Shown here: positions 1-7,100 of the stretch, piece by piece
Layout of the letters: every line of letters starts with the position of its first letter
How positions within the stretch are numbered: position 1 is the stretch's first letter
From: Candidatus Kuenenbacteria bacterium CG10_big_fil_rev_8_21_14_0_10_36_11
GTDB lineage: Bacteria > Patescibacteriota > Patescibacteriia > UBA2196
Length of the DNA stretch: 10,591 bases
Reading direction: 5' to 3'
NCBI GenBank assembly: GCA_002778535.1
Contig: PFBP01000024.1
Location: 1 to 10,591 of the forward strand
Notes under the pieces: model-generated
Database searches by the model: none
Told to the model about the DNA's origin: nothing
Seen by the model: the letters and a program-made list of their open reading frames with translations, nothing else
Made by a program: the position numbers and the translations under genes

Positions 1-2
1 AA

Positions 3-1136
3 AACCTTACTGCCGCGTTAATCAGCGACAACAATCTAATCTACGCTAACAACAATGTTCACGCGCCAGAGCATTCCCTGGAAGTTGAAATTCCATTTTT
101 ACAAAAAATGATTAACAATAATTTTAAATTAGTTCTCGGACTTATCAACTCCGATGATCAAAAAACTTTACAATCAGTCGCTAATTCAATTTATAAAATT
201 TTTTCTGATGAAAAAATTTTACTTGTCATTTCCTCCGACCTTTCTCACTATCCGAATTACGATGATGCGCTTTACTCTGACGCAAGAATCATTGATTCTA
301 TTTTAACCAAAGACACAAATAATTTTACCGATACTTTCAATTCCATCCTAGCTGAAAATCGCCCTGGCCTTGATACCTGCGCTTGCGGTTCATCAGCTAT
401 CAAAATTGGCATGTTGCTTGCTGAAAAATTAAATCTATCTGGCCAAATTTTACATTATAGCAATTCCGGCGATACGCCTGATTATGGTGATAAAACCCGC
501 GTGGTCGGCTACGGCGCCATTGTCTTCGCGTCTTTGTCCTCCCCTTACCAAGGGGAGGTGCCAAGTGCAAACGAGGCAGAAGGGTCTCTAACAAAAGTTG
601 AACAATCCGCCGCTCTTGATCTGGCACGTAACACCCTTGAACGCGCTTTTAATTTAACGGATAAAAAATTTGAAGATTATAAAAACTACCCTATTTTCTC
701 TGAAAAACGCGGGGTATTTGTGACTTTAAAAAAAAATGATGAACTCCGCGGTTGTATTGGCCTAATTGAACCAATTAAAGAATTATGCCCGGCGATTATA
801 GAAATGGCCCAAGCCGCGGCTTTTGATGACCCGCGTTTTCCAGAACTAACCGCCAATGAATTAGCAGACATTAAAATTGAGATTTCTGTTTTAACTCCCC
901 TGCAAAAAATCTCTGACCCTAAAAAAGAAATCAAACTTGGCCGCCACGGAGTCATTGTCCGTCAGGGTAACAACTCTGGCGTCTTCCTCCCCCAAGTCGC
1001 CACCGAAACCGGCTGGGATTTGGATGAATTAATGAGTCAACTCTGCTCGCAAAAAGCTGGGTTACCAACTGACTGCTGGAAAAATGGTTCTGTTAAAATT
1101 TACACCTTTGAAGCGCAGGTGATGGAGGAAGAATAA
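3..1136 (+). CDS. amrB-amrA: MEMO-AMMECR1 fusion protein (AmmeMemoRadiSam proteins B and A), 5' end outside window
   Basis: The reading frame is open from base 3, 35 codons before the first in-window ATG at 108. Those codons encode a MEMO-family motif (HAPEHSLEVEIPFL), so the gene really starts upstream and is partial here. The first ~140 codons are the C-terminal half of a MEMO domain. It shows SSDLSHY with its histidine at 246-248, and a cysteine-containing CACGSS stretch near 378-395; MEMO proteins bind metal through His and Cys residues. A linker follows at about 530-595, then a complete AMMECR1 domain with the hallmark LRGCIG at 744-761. In many bacteria and archaea these are separate genes found with a radical SAM enzyme, which is present convergently at 2378-3271. 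The biochemical role of the trio is not firmly known; it is probably a cytosolic redox or modification system. The family assignment is secure and the function is not. Confidence 0.9.
   Translation, partial: NLTAALISDNNLIYANNNVHAPEHSLEVEIPFLQKMINNNFKLVLGLINSDDQKTLQSVANSIYKIFSDEKILLVISSDLSHYPNYDDALYSDARIIDSILTKDTNNFTDTFNSILAENRPGLDTCACGSSAIKIGMLLAEKLNLSGQILHYSNSGDTPDYGDKTRVVGYGAIVFASLSSPYQGEVPSANEAEGSLTKVEQSAALDLARNTLERAFNLTDKKFEDYKNYPIFSEKRGVFVTLKKNDELRGCIGLIEPIKELCPAIIEMAQAAAFDDPRFPELTANELADIKIEISVLTPLQKISDPKKEIKLGRHGVIVRQGNNSGVFLPQVATETGWDLDELMSQLCSQKAGLPTDCWKNGSVKIYTFEAQVMEEE
538..558. repeat. Perfect palindrome (9-bp arms, 3-nt loop) in the interdomain linker
   Basis: CCTCCCCTT and AAGGGGAGG flank the loop ACC. 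A second weaker GCC/GGC pairing lies just downstream (to about 590). The segment is read in frame as a Ser/Pro/Glu-rich linker (SSPYQGEVPSANEAEGS) joining MEMO to AMMECR1. It resembles the dispersed palindromic repeats of many bacterial genomes, here carried inside a gene. Dispersal elsewhere in the genome cannot be seen from this window. Confidence 0.6.
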
Positions 1137-1148
1137 AAATCCACTTTT

Positions 1149-1181
1149 TTGCGCGATTCTTGCGCGATTCTTGCGCGAATC
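1149..1181 (+). repeat. Three tandem 11-bp repeats upstream of fic
   Basis: TTGCGCGATTC occurs twice exactly (1149-1159 and 1160-1170) and once with a single change, TTGCGCGAATC (1171-1181). The 11-bp period is about one helical turn, so all copies face the same side of the DNA. The third copy contains the proposed -35 box of fic. This is a plausible operator; the C-terminal winged helix of the Fic protein is one candidate reader. The binding role is inference. Confidence 0.6.
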
Positions 1182-1199
1182 AAAAATCTGTGCTATAAT
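1171..1199 (+). promoter_or_regulatory. Sigma70-like promoter of the fic gene
   Basis: -35 TTGCGC (1171-1176), a 17-bp spacer and a perfect -10 TATAAT (1194-1199). The predicted start near 1206 gives a leader of about 16 nt before the ATG at 1223. No clear Shine-Dalgarno is present. Confidence 0.7.
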
Positions 1200-1222
1200 T
1201 AAATTAGCCAACCAACACTTTT

Positions 1223-2278
1223 ATGTTTAATCCGAAATACACTTTGACTAATAAAATTTTAAGTGACCTGACAGCCATTGCCGAGGTCAAAAATTTTATT
1301 AGCCGGGCCAAAATTTTACCGCAACAAGAATTGCGTCTGCGTCGCCAGGCAGTTATCCGCATGACTCATCACTCTACTGAAATTGAAGGCAATCAATTAA
1401 ATATGGGCCAGGTTGAAGCGCTTTATGCTAAGAAAAAAATAGATGCGCCAGATAGAGATATTTACGAAGTAAAAAATTATCTGAGTGCTTTAAAATATAT
1501 TGAAAAATTAGTGGCTGAAAAAAAATCTCTCACCGAAAAAGTGATTTTAAAAATTCACCGATTAGTCACAAACAACACTTTACCGGCGCAAGATTGCGGG
1601 CATTATCGATCAGGGCCGATTTATGTGGTGCGCCGCCGTTTGGGATGGCCGCAAGAAACTTTATACACTGGACCGGAAGCAAAAAAGGTGCCAAAACTAA
1701 TGTCAGATTTTATTTCCTGGCTAAAGGCAAGCGAAGAAAAAGAAATAAATCCAGTCATTGTTGCCGCGATCGCCCATTTGGAAATCGCCGCTATCCATCC
1801 TTTTAATGACGGCAACGGCCGCACTGCCCGTGCGCTGGCTACTTTAATTCTCTATCAACGGGGCTATGATTTCCGGCGTCTATTTGCTTTAGAAGATTAT
1901 TATAACAGCGATCGCCCAGCCTATTATCAAGCCATCAATATTGGCAAAACTTATGATCAAAGACAACTTGACGCCACATCATGGCTGGAATATTTTGTTA
2001 AAGGATTTAAAAAAGAGATTGCCGAAGTTAAGGAAAAAATTTTGTTATTGTCCAGCCGTAAAGTTAATGGTGAAATAAAATCACAGATTTATCTGACGGC
2101 AGAACAATTAAAAATTATTGATTTTTTGGACCAAAATAATCATCTTGATGTTAAAGATGTGGAAAATATTTTATCTTGCCCGCGCCGTACTGCCCAACTG
2201 CATTTGCAAAAATTAAAAAAGATAAAAATGATTAAAGCCATTGGTAAAGGAAAAGCCACGAAGTATGTAGCTGATTAA
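1223..2278 (+). CDS. Fic family protein with C-terminal winged-helix domain
   Basis: A 351-residue protein of the Fic superfamily, most members of which transfer AMP from ATP to a hydroxyl side chain of a target protein. The catalytic motif HPFNDGNGRTAR is intact at residues 192-203: His192 is the catalytic base, Asn195/Asp196 the metal-site region, and Arg200/Arg203 the phosphate contacts. The N-terminal region (about 1-110) carries the inhibitory-helix motif S51-T-E-I-E55-G, as in class II Fic proteins in which the glutamate blocks ATP. Residues ~290-351 look like a winged helix (DVKDVENILSCPRRTAQLHL), common in chromosomal Fic proteins and possibly used for autoregulation. The ATG at 1223 follows the promoter at 1171-1199. 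No antitoxin gene is adjacent, consistent with built-in inhibition. The gene interrupts the AmmeMemoRadiSam cluster and is flanked by repeats of the AMMECR1 gene end, suggesting insertion. The target is unknown. Confidence 0.9.
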   Translation: MFNPKYTLTNKILSDLTAIAEVKNFISRAKILPQQELRLRRQAVIRMTHHSTEIEGNQLNMGQVEALYAKKKIDAPDRDIYEVKNYLSALKYIEKLVAEKKSLTEKVILKIHRLVTNNTLPAQDCGHYRSGPIYVVRRRLGWPQETLYTGPEAKKVPKLMSDFISWLKASEEKEINPVIVAAIAHLEIAAIHPFNDGNGRTARALATLILYQRGYDFRRLFALEDYYNSDRPAYYQAINIGKTYDQRQLDATSWLEYFVKGFKKEIAEVKEKILLLSSRKVNGEIKSQIYLTAEQLKIIDFLDQNNHLDVKDVENILSCPRRTAQLHLQKLKKIKMIKAIGKGKATKYVAD

Positions 2279-2283
2279 CAATA

Positions 2284-2340
2284 AAAAATAATTCTGTTGA
2301 CATTTACATTTTTGAAGCGCAAGTGATGGAGGAAAGATAA
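2284..2340 (+). pseudogene. Duplicated 3' end of the AMMECR1 gene (remnant)
   Basis: The 57 nt here align without gaps to 1080-1136, the end of the AMMECR1 gene, at 48 of 57 bases. In frame they read KNNSVDIYIFEAQVMEER-stop, against KNGSVKIYTFEAQVMEEE-stop. The remnant begins 5 nt after the fic stop and has no start codon, so it is not a gene. The divergence suggests that one copy came from another lineage or that the duplication is old. Confidence 0.85.
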
Positions 2341-2344
2341 TTTG

Positions 2345-2382
2345 TTTAAAAAATCCCAACTTTTTAGTTAGGATTTTTTAAA
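2345..2382. terminator. Bidirectional intrinsic terminator between convergent genes
   Basis: Arms 2345-2360 and 2367-2382 pair over 16 positions with one mismatch around a 6-nt loop (TTTTTA). The outer A/T part supplies a U-tract in both directions. It overlaps the stop codon of the radical SAM gene at 2378-2380, so both the + unit and the - unit can end here. Confidence 0.8.
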
Positions 2383-3271
2383 TATTCCCAGTATGCACCC
2401 ACTTTAATCCGGCTGCCAGACCGATTTTTTGCGCTTCCAAAACTTTTTCTCTTGATGTTGGCGCTAAATTATTCAGTTTATAACTCGGATAAAACGCACT
2501 GACATGCCAAGGCGTATCAACGTCTAAATTTTTCACAATAAATTTTGCGATTTGTTTTAATTCTAATTTTGAATCATTTTTTGTTGGGATAATTAAAGTC
2601 GTGATTTCCAAATGAATGCCTAATTGTCTAATTTTAATTAAGTTGTCTAAAACAGGTTGTAGACACGCCCCGCAAATTTCCTGATAAAATTTTTCTGAAA
2701 AAGATTTTAAATCCACGTTAATTGCGTCTAAATACGGCGTGATTAAATCCAAAGTTTCTAGTGACATAAAACCATTAGACACCCAAATATTTTTTAATCT
2801 CTTTTCATGCGCCAGCTTCATTGTATCAAACGCATACTCTAAAAAAACAGTTGGCTCATTGTAAGTATAAGAAATTGATGGCAATTTTTCTTTTAGAGCC
2901 AGCGCTACAATTTTCTCTGGTAAAATTTCTTTAATTCTTTGCGCTTGATATTCTTTTAATTCTAAATTTTCTTCTTCCGCTTGGCTCATAAAAAAATTCT
3001 GGCAATGCAAGCAGGAAAAATTGCAGCCGAGTGTGCCAAATGACAAGGTATAAGTGCCAGGCATAAAATGCGCTAAAGGTTTTTTCTCAATCGGATCAAT
3101 GGCCAAACCCACAGCCTCGCCATAATTTAGAACCATCAATTTGCCAGCAATATTTTGTCGCATTTGGCACTTGCCTTTTTCTCCCAATTTTAAAACGCAA
3201 AAATGGCAGCAGGTCTGGCATTGGACTAAATTATTTTGAAGTTTTTTATAAAGATAGGATTCTATTTTCAT
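2378..3271 (-). CDS. amrS: AmmeMemoRadiSam system radical SAM enzyme
   Basis: A 297-residue radical SAM protein. The 4Fe-4S binding motif CxxxCxxC is C83-NFS-C87-LH-C90. An N-terminal cysteine cluster (C18, C21, C22, C25, then C35 in the GEKGKC context) precedes it, as is typical of this family and its relatives among the pyruvate-formate-lyase-activating-like enzymes. Further landmarks are SYTYNEPTVFLEY in the SAM-binding region and the C-terminal WHVSAFYPSYKL. Length is near the family norm, so the protein looks complete. It lies convergent to the MEMO-AMMECR1 fusion, giving all three members of the tri-protein system within 3.3 kb. The ATG at 3271 is preceded by a possible promoter whose -10 box ends only 6 nt upstream, with no Shine-Dalgarno; the message may be leaderless. 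The substrate of the family is not established. Confidence 0.92.
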   Translation of the reverse strand: MKIESYLYKKLQNNLVQCQTCCHFCVLKLGEKGKCQMRQNIAGKLMVLNYGEAVGLAIDPIEKKPLAHFMPGTYTLSFGTLGCNFSCLHCQNFFMSQAEEENLELKEYQAQRIKEILPEKIVALALKEKLPSISYTYNEPTVFLEYAFDTMKLAHEKRLKNIWVSNGFMSLETLDLITPYLDAINVDLKSFSEKFYQEICGACLQPVLDNLIKIRQLGIHLEITTLIIPTKNDSKLELKQIAKFIVKNLDVDTPWHVSAFYPSYKLNNLAPTSREKVLEAQKIGLAAGLKWVHTGNI

Positions 3272-3277
3272 GTTTAT

Positions 3278-3306
3278 ATTTTACCACTTAATTTTTATTA
3301 GCAAAA
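3278..3306 (-). promoter_or_regulatory. Possible promoter of the radical SAM gene
   Basis: On the - strand, TTTTGC (3301-3306), a 17-bp spacer and TAAAAT (3278-3283). The -10 ends 6 nt before the ATG, so transcription would start at or next to the start codon (leaderless mRNA). The match is only moderate and the region is AT-rich. Confidence 0.45.
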
Positions 3307-3328
3307 CAAAAAAGTGGCATTGTTCTGG
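3303..3328 (-). terminator. End of the 23S-5S transcript: extended 5S stem followed by U-tract
   Basis: The 3' arm of the 5S closing stem (3309-3328) pairs with 3427-3446 over 20 bp with one G-U. On the - strand it runs straight into TTTTTTGTTTT (3303-3313). It could serve both as a processing stem and as an intrinsic terminator. Confidence 0.6.
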
Positions 3329-3435
3329 CAACGACCTACTTTCGCCAATAAAGACTATCATCGGCGCTGAAGGGCTTAACTGCTGTGTTCGGAATGGGAA
3401 CAGGTGTAACCCCTTCGCTAGAGTCACCAGAACAA
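3321..3435 (-). rRNA. rrf: 5S ribosomal RNA
   Basis: The - strand carries diagnostic 5S sequence: CCCATTCCGAACACAGCAG in the loop A-helix III region, TTAAGCCCTTCAGCG, and the 3' GGTCGTTGCCAGAAC, closed by helix I (TTCTGG with CCAGAA). Length of about 115 nt is normal. The exact ends are uncertain by a few nt because helix I is extended on both sides. It lies directly after the 23S gene with essentially no spacer. Confidence 0.93.
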
Positions 3436-3445
3436 TACCACTTTT

Positions 3446-3476
3446 TATAATAAAAGATTTTTAAAAGGATATTAGA
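3446..3476. repeat. 3' arm of the 23S processing stem (perfect 31-bp inverted repeat)
   Basis: The 31 bases here are the exact reverse complement of 7990-8020, so the two ends of the 23S precursor can pair over 31 bp. This is the usual RNase III-type processing stem. Base 3446 is also the last base of the 5S stem, so the two stems abut. Confidence 0.85.
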
Positions 3477-3747
3477 TAAGCCATATTAGTACGGTCTACG
3501 CTCAAACCCTTGCGGGCCTTACACCAGACCGCCTATCAACCTCATAGTCTCTGAGGTGGCTTGCAAATCCTAATCTTGGAGACGGCTTCACGCTTATATG
3601 CTTTCAGCGTTTATCCTACCCGAACTTGACTACCCGGCGCTGCCACTGGCGTGACAACCGGCTGATCAGAGGTTCGTCCTTCCCGGTCCTCTCGTACTAG
3701 GGAATGGGCTCCTCAAGATTTAACGCTCACAGTAGATAGGAGACCAA

Positions 3748-4506
3748 CAACTTTGTTACTATCCCGCAACCGCGGGATGAATAAATATTTCTATTTATCT
3801 CCCCAACTCGCGTCGGGGTTCGGACTATATCTTGTCCGATCTTGCATCGGACTCTAGCGTATAGTCTCTGAGGATTTTAAAGCCATAAATCTTGTTTTTT
3901 TATTTTACGATACTTACCATTAACATTCATTTTGTAAGCCAAATTAATAATTTTCTTAATTCCCGCTCTAGTTGAATGAGCGCCACTTTGCATTAAAAAA
4001 ACTATTTGCTTAAAAATAATGAATGATTTTTGTTTGTCAGAAATAAAATTATGTTTTTCAAAAAAAGGTATAATTTTATTAATCAAATCATCTCTGTTTC
4101 TAACAACAAAAACAAAGGTATCGTCTTTTTTATTTTTAACATGGTTTTGTTTTAAATATCCGCAATCAAAATATTTCTTTATAATTTCCAAAATTTCTAA
4201 TCGCAAATAACTTTGATTAATATGAAATTCCGGAATTACTTTTATTCCTTGTTTCATTTGCGGATCTTTATAGAAAGCAATATGGAAAGTTCCTTCGCCT
4301 TCAGTAAAGCCAACAATATACCATGGATTTATAATCTTTAATCTTTCCTGCTGATTGTCTGCGCTCAACACTTTGTTACTATGTTTTATATTTTTCATAT
4401 TTTTATTATAACATAGTAATGTGAGATACTTCAACTCCTATTCCTAAAAGGAGTTAGTCAGATTTTCCAGCATTTAGCTAGATTTATAGACAGCATGGAT
4501 ACTCCT
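3748..4506 (-). mobile_element. Group I intron A in 23S (after E. coli ~U2604), encoding a LAGLIDADG endonuclease
   Basis: The insertion splits the conserved GACAGU/UUGGUC. The 5' exon AGACAGU (complement of 4507-4513) pairs with internal guide GCUGUCU (4488-4494), giving a 7-bp P1 with the required U-G wobble at the splice site. The intron ends in G (complement of 3748). The P7 elements are clear: R, CAGAGACTATA (about 3860-3870), and S, AAGATATAGTCCG (3821-3833). The length is 759 nt, of which 558 encode the endonuclease. Removal restores GACAGUUUGGUC. This is a homing-capable, probably self-splicing element. Confidence 0.92.
3877..4434 (-). CDS. LAGLIDADG homing endonuclease of intron A
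   Basis: A 185-residue protein with a single LAGLIDADG motif, IVGFTEGEG (residues 40-48). Glu47 is in the catalytic acidic position and W38-Y39 precede the motif. Single-motif members act as homodimers that cut a near-palindromic target of about 20 bp, here expected to be the intronless 23S allele around E. coli 2604. Downstream features fit the family: a GYLKQN-type beta segment and a basic C-terminus (KYRKIKKQDLWL). A second ATG at residue 13 (4396-4398) is an alternative start; residues 1-12 are not clearly part of the fold. The stop lies only a few bases before the intron R element, so the coding region uses nearly all of the peripheral loop. No frameshift is seen, so the enzyme may be active. 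Confidence 0.92.
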   Translation of the reverse strand: MKYLTLLCYNKNMKNIKHSNKVLSADNQQERLKIINPWYIVGFTEGEGTFHIAFYKDPQMKQGIKVIPEFHINQSYLRLEILEIIKKYFDCGYLKQNHVKNKKDDTFVFVVRNRDDLINKIIPFFEKHNFISDKQKSFIIFKQIVFLMQSGAHSTRAGIKKIINLAYKMNVNGKYRKIKKQDLWL

Positions 4507-4517
4507 ACTGTCTCACG
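4507..4517 (-). other. 11-nt 23S micro-exon between introns A and B
   Basis: CGUGAGACAGU, equal to E. coli positions ~2594-2604 of the peptidyl-transferase ring, is all that separates intron B (5' side) from intron A (3' side). It includes the universally conserved A2602 equivalent. The last 7 nt also form the P1 helix of intron A. Boundaries follow from exon conservation and from the terminal G of each intron. Confidence 0.88.
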
Positions 4518-4757
4518 CATGTTAATCACTTATTACTAAGTGCATTGGACTATAACTTCACCCCGCGTTTGCGGGGGTCTAACATTTAGTCTCTACGGGC
4601 TTCTTCTTAAAAAAATTCCCTCGGTATTGTCCTTTATTAGGATTCCACCGATATTAGTTAGTATCGCATTTAATATTACTATTAAATGCCGCCGTGTTGG
4701 ATGTCTAATGCCTCGGGTTCAAACCGTCAAAAAACCGAATTTATTTTCAGTTGCTTG
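4518..4757 (-). mobile_element. Group I intron B in 23S (after E. coli ~U2593), no ORF
   Basis: The insertion lies between AAAACGU and CGUGAGACAG, the same site as the organellar I-CreI intron. The intron is 240 nt and ends in G (complement of 4518). Core elements are visible: Q-like GGACAATACCG (in 4621-4650), R, GTAGAGACTAAA (4585-4596), S, GTTATAGTCC (4547-4556), and a GC-rich P8 hairpin (CCCCGC/GCGGGG, about 4561-4575). The guide region (4715-4730) pairs with exon and first intron bases (4755-4770) over 15 of 16 positions, but places U-A rather than U-G at the junction. The 5' boundary may therefore be off by a base or two. There is no coding capacity, so mobility would need an endonuclease in trans. 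Confidence 0.85.
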
Positions 4758-4780
4758 ACGTTTTGAACCCAGCTCGCGTA

Positions 4781-4814
<34 letters not shown>

Positions 4815-4821
4815 GCTTCTT

Positions 4822-4857
<36 letters not shown>

Positions 4858-5397
4858 GAACCTGGCCGTCGCTATGGACGCTTGGGCCAGACTAGCCTGT
4901 TATCCCCGGAGTAGCTTTTATTCAATGATCTTTCAGCCACCTATGTGGCGTGATCGGTTCACTAACTTATGCTTTCGCAACTGCTTGTCTTGCTGGACTT
5001 GCAGTAAAGCAGGCTTATGGGTTTGCCCTATCAGCTCGATTTCCATCCGAGCCTAGCCTACCTTTGTAAATTTCTCCGTTACTTTTTAGGAGAAAACCGC
5101 CCCAGTTAAACTACCCACCAGATACTGTTTCCCGCCTTGGGCGGGGTTAGACTTACTAAATAACAAGGGTGGTATCTCACTGATGTCCCGATAAATCGGG
5201 ACTCCCACCTATGCTGAACATGTTGTTCAATAAATCAATATCAAGTTGTAGTAAAGCTTCACGGGGTCTTTTCGTCTAACTGTGAGAAGCCAGCATCTTT
5301 ACTGGCATTGCAATTTCACCGAGTCCCTTTTTAAGACAGTTTTCAGACCGTTATGCCATTCGTGCAGGCGGGAACTTACCCCGCAAGGAATTTCGCT

Positions 5398-5652
5398 TTT
5401 TGCTTCCTTTGCGCAAAGGACCATATCTTATTCTTACAAACTTATAAGAAGTTTGGCGTGTGGTCTCTGAGGATTGCCCAATGTTAAATCGGGCTCTTTC
5501 CTGCTGATTATCCCGCCAAGGCGGGACTTTCCAGCATATAGCCAAATATTTTAGGACCATTTTTCGCATTACTGCGAAATGAGGCAGCATTTATTTTTAA
5601 ATCGTCCCAGTCCTTTTTCGCTAAAATTACGCTAACTTTAGCGAAAAACCTT
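5398..5652 (-). mobile_element. Group I intron C in 23S next to helix 69 (E. coli ~1926 or 1931), no ORF
   Basis: The coordinates span both candidate boundary sets. Group I core: R, CTCAGAGACCACACG (about 5457-5471), S, AAGATATGGTCC (5418-5429), P/Q-like GCTGGAAAGTCCCGC and AATCAGCAGGAAAG. An 8-bp P1 (AUCGUCCU with GGGACGAU, 5601-5608) with a U-G wobble puts the 5' splice site after U1926, giving an intron of 5406-5652 ending in G. Exon conservation (CCUAAGGU then AGCGAAAUUCC) instead puts the insertion after U1931, giving 5398-5647, but that intron would end in A. Either way it is about 250 nt and non-coding. It lies by the well-known I-CeuI target region and near insertion sites used in other bacteria. 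Confidence 0.82.
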
Positions 5653-6365
5653 AGGACGATTATAGTTATCGCCGGCGTTCATCCGCGCTTCGGATCAGAG
5701 CTAGTCCTCTGATTTGCATCAGAGTGTTCACCCCTCACGTTAACGTTCGGACACTGGCCAGGCATCAGCTCCTATACATAGTCTTGCGACTTGAGCAGGA
5801 ACCTGTGTTTTTGGTAAACAGTCGCCTGAAACACTTTAGTTGCAGTCCCGATAAGCTTACGCTATCGGGACAGGGCTTATCCCTAAGTTACGCCCGTTTT
5901 TTTGCCGAGTTCCTTAAAAAAGGGTTCTCTCGTACACCTGAGTATTCTCTACCCGCCTACCTGTGTCGGTTTGCGGTACGGATATTTTAAATCATAACCC
6001 ATGAGTTTTTCTTGGCATTCAATTACACGAATTCGATCCAGCCGGAGCTTTCACTTCTACCCCGACTTTACGTCGGGGAACGTCATAGCCATAGGACGCT
6101 CGTTCACTTGAATACGTCGCTTATGAGATAAATTTAAAATAGGACAGGAATATTAACCTGTTCTTCCATCTTGTTTAACCCTTGGGCTAAACAATTAGGA
6201 TCGCCTAACCCTGGGTTGACAGTCATTGCCCAGGAAACCTAAGGCTTTCGGTGGGCAGGATTCTCGCCTGCCTTTTTGTTACTCATGCCAACATTCTTGC
6301 TTCTGTTTCCTCCATCCCGACTCACGTCGTGGACTTCGCAGGTTAACAGAATACTCCTCTACCGC

Positions 6366-6470
6366 GTCCCCGTGCCGATATTGATCCCGAAATTGCAATA
6401 TGTCCCAAACCGAAATTGCAATTTCGGTTTAAGACATATTCAACATCGGAAGCAATGTCGGCATTGGGAC
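6366..6470 (-). repeat. 105-nt palindromic insertion at about 23S helix 45 (IVS-like, copy 1)
   Basis: The segment replaces the short tip of about helix 45 (E. coli ~1170), a classical site of intervening sequences. It folds into one long hairpin: an outer stem of GTCCC...GGGAC type over 18 positions (three mismatches in the RNA), an inner AATATGTC/GACATATT stem, and a perfect AAACCGAAATT/AATTTCGGTTT tip. It is homologous to 7715-7847. Such hairpins are often cut out by RNase III, leaving a fragmented 23S; that is inference here. Confidence 0.85.
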
Positions 6471-6553
6471 ACCCTCATCTTCGGTACCATATTTAGCCCC
6501 GATACATTTTCGGCGCATTTTCTCTTGACCAGTGAGCTGTTACGCTATCTTTA

Positions 6554-6590
<37 letters not shown>

Positions 6591-7100
6591 GAGAAAAAAC
6601 ACCACCTTTAACACTTAATATGGATTTAGGGACCTTAGATAGAGATCTGGGCTGTTTCCCTTTTGACTAATGAAGCTTAGCCCCCATAGTCTGACTACCG
6701 GGAATTTTAATCAGTATTCGGAGTTTGATTGGGGAGGATACCTTGCGGCTCCAAACCCCATCCAGTGCTCTACCCCTGATTAAATATTTTGCCGGCGCTA
6801 GCCCTGAAGCTATTTCGAGGAGAACCAGCTATTACCAAGTTCGATTGGAATTTCACCCCTAACCACAGCTCATCCCCGCGTGTTGTACGGCGCGTGAGTT
6901 CGGACCTCCCTCCGATTTTCATCGGAGCTCATCCTGGCCATGGCTAGATCACCTGGTTTCGGGTCATATTTATGCTGCCAAATCGCCCATTTAAGACTTG
7001 GTTTCCCTTTGCCTATTTCCTTTAAGGACTTAGACAAGCAACATAAAATATACTCGTTGGCTCATTCTTCAATAGGCACGCGGTCACCGCGCTCCGCGCG

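Noticed and set aside
400..955. - strand frames inside the MEMO-AMMECR1 gene
   Set aside because: They are shadows of a well-supported coding frame on the + strand.
3270..3464. A 64-codon + strand frame
   Set aside because: It runs antisense across the 5S gene.
5351..5590. A 79-codon - strand frame across intron C
   Set aside because: It crosses from the intron into conserved rRNA exon and has no endonuclease motif.
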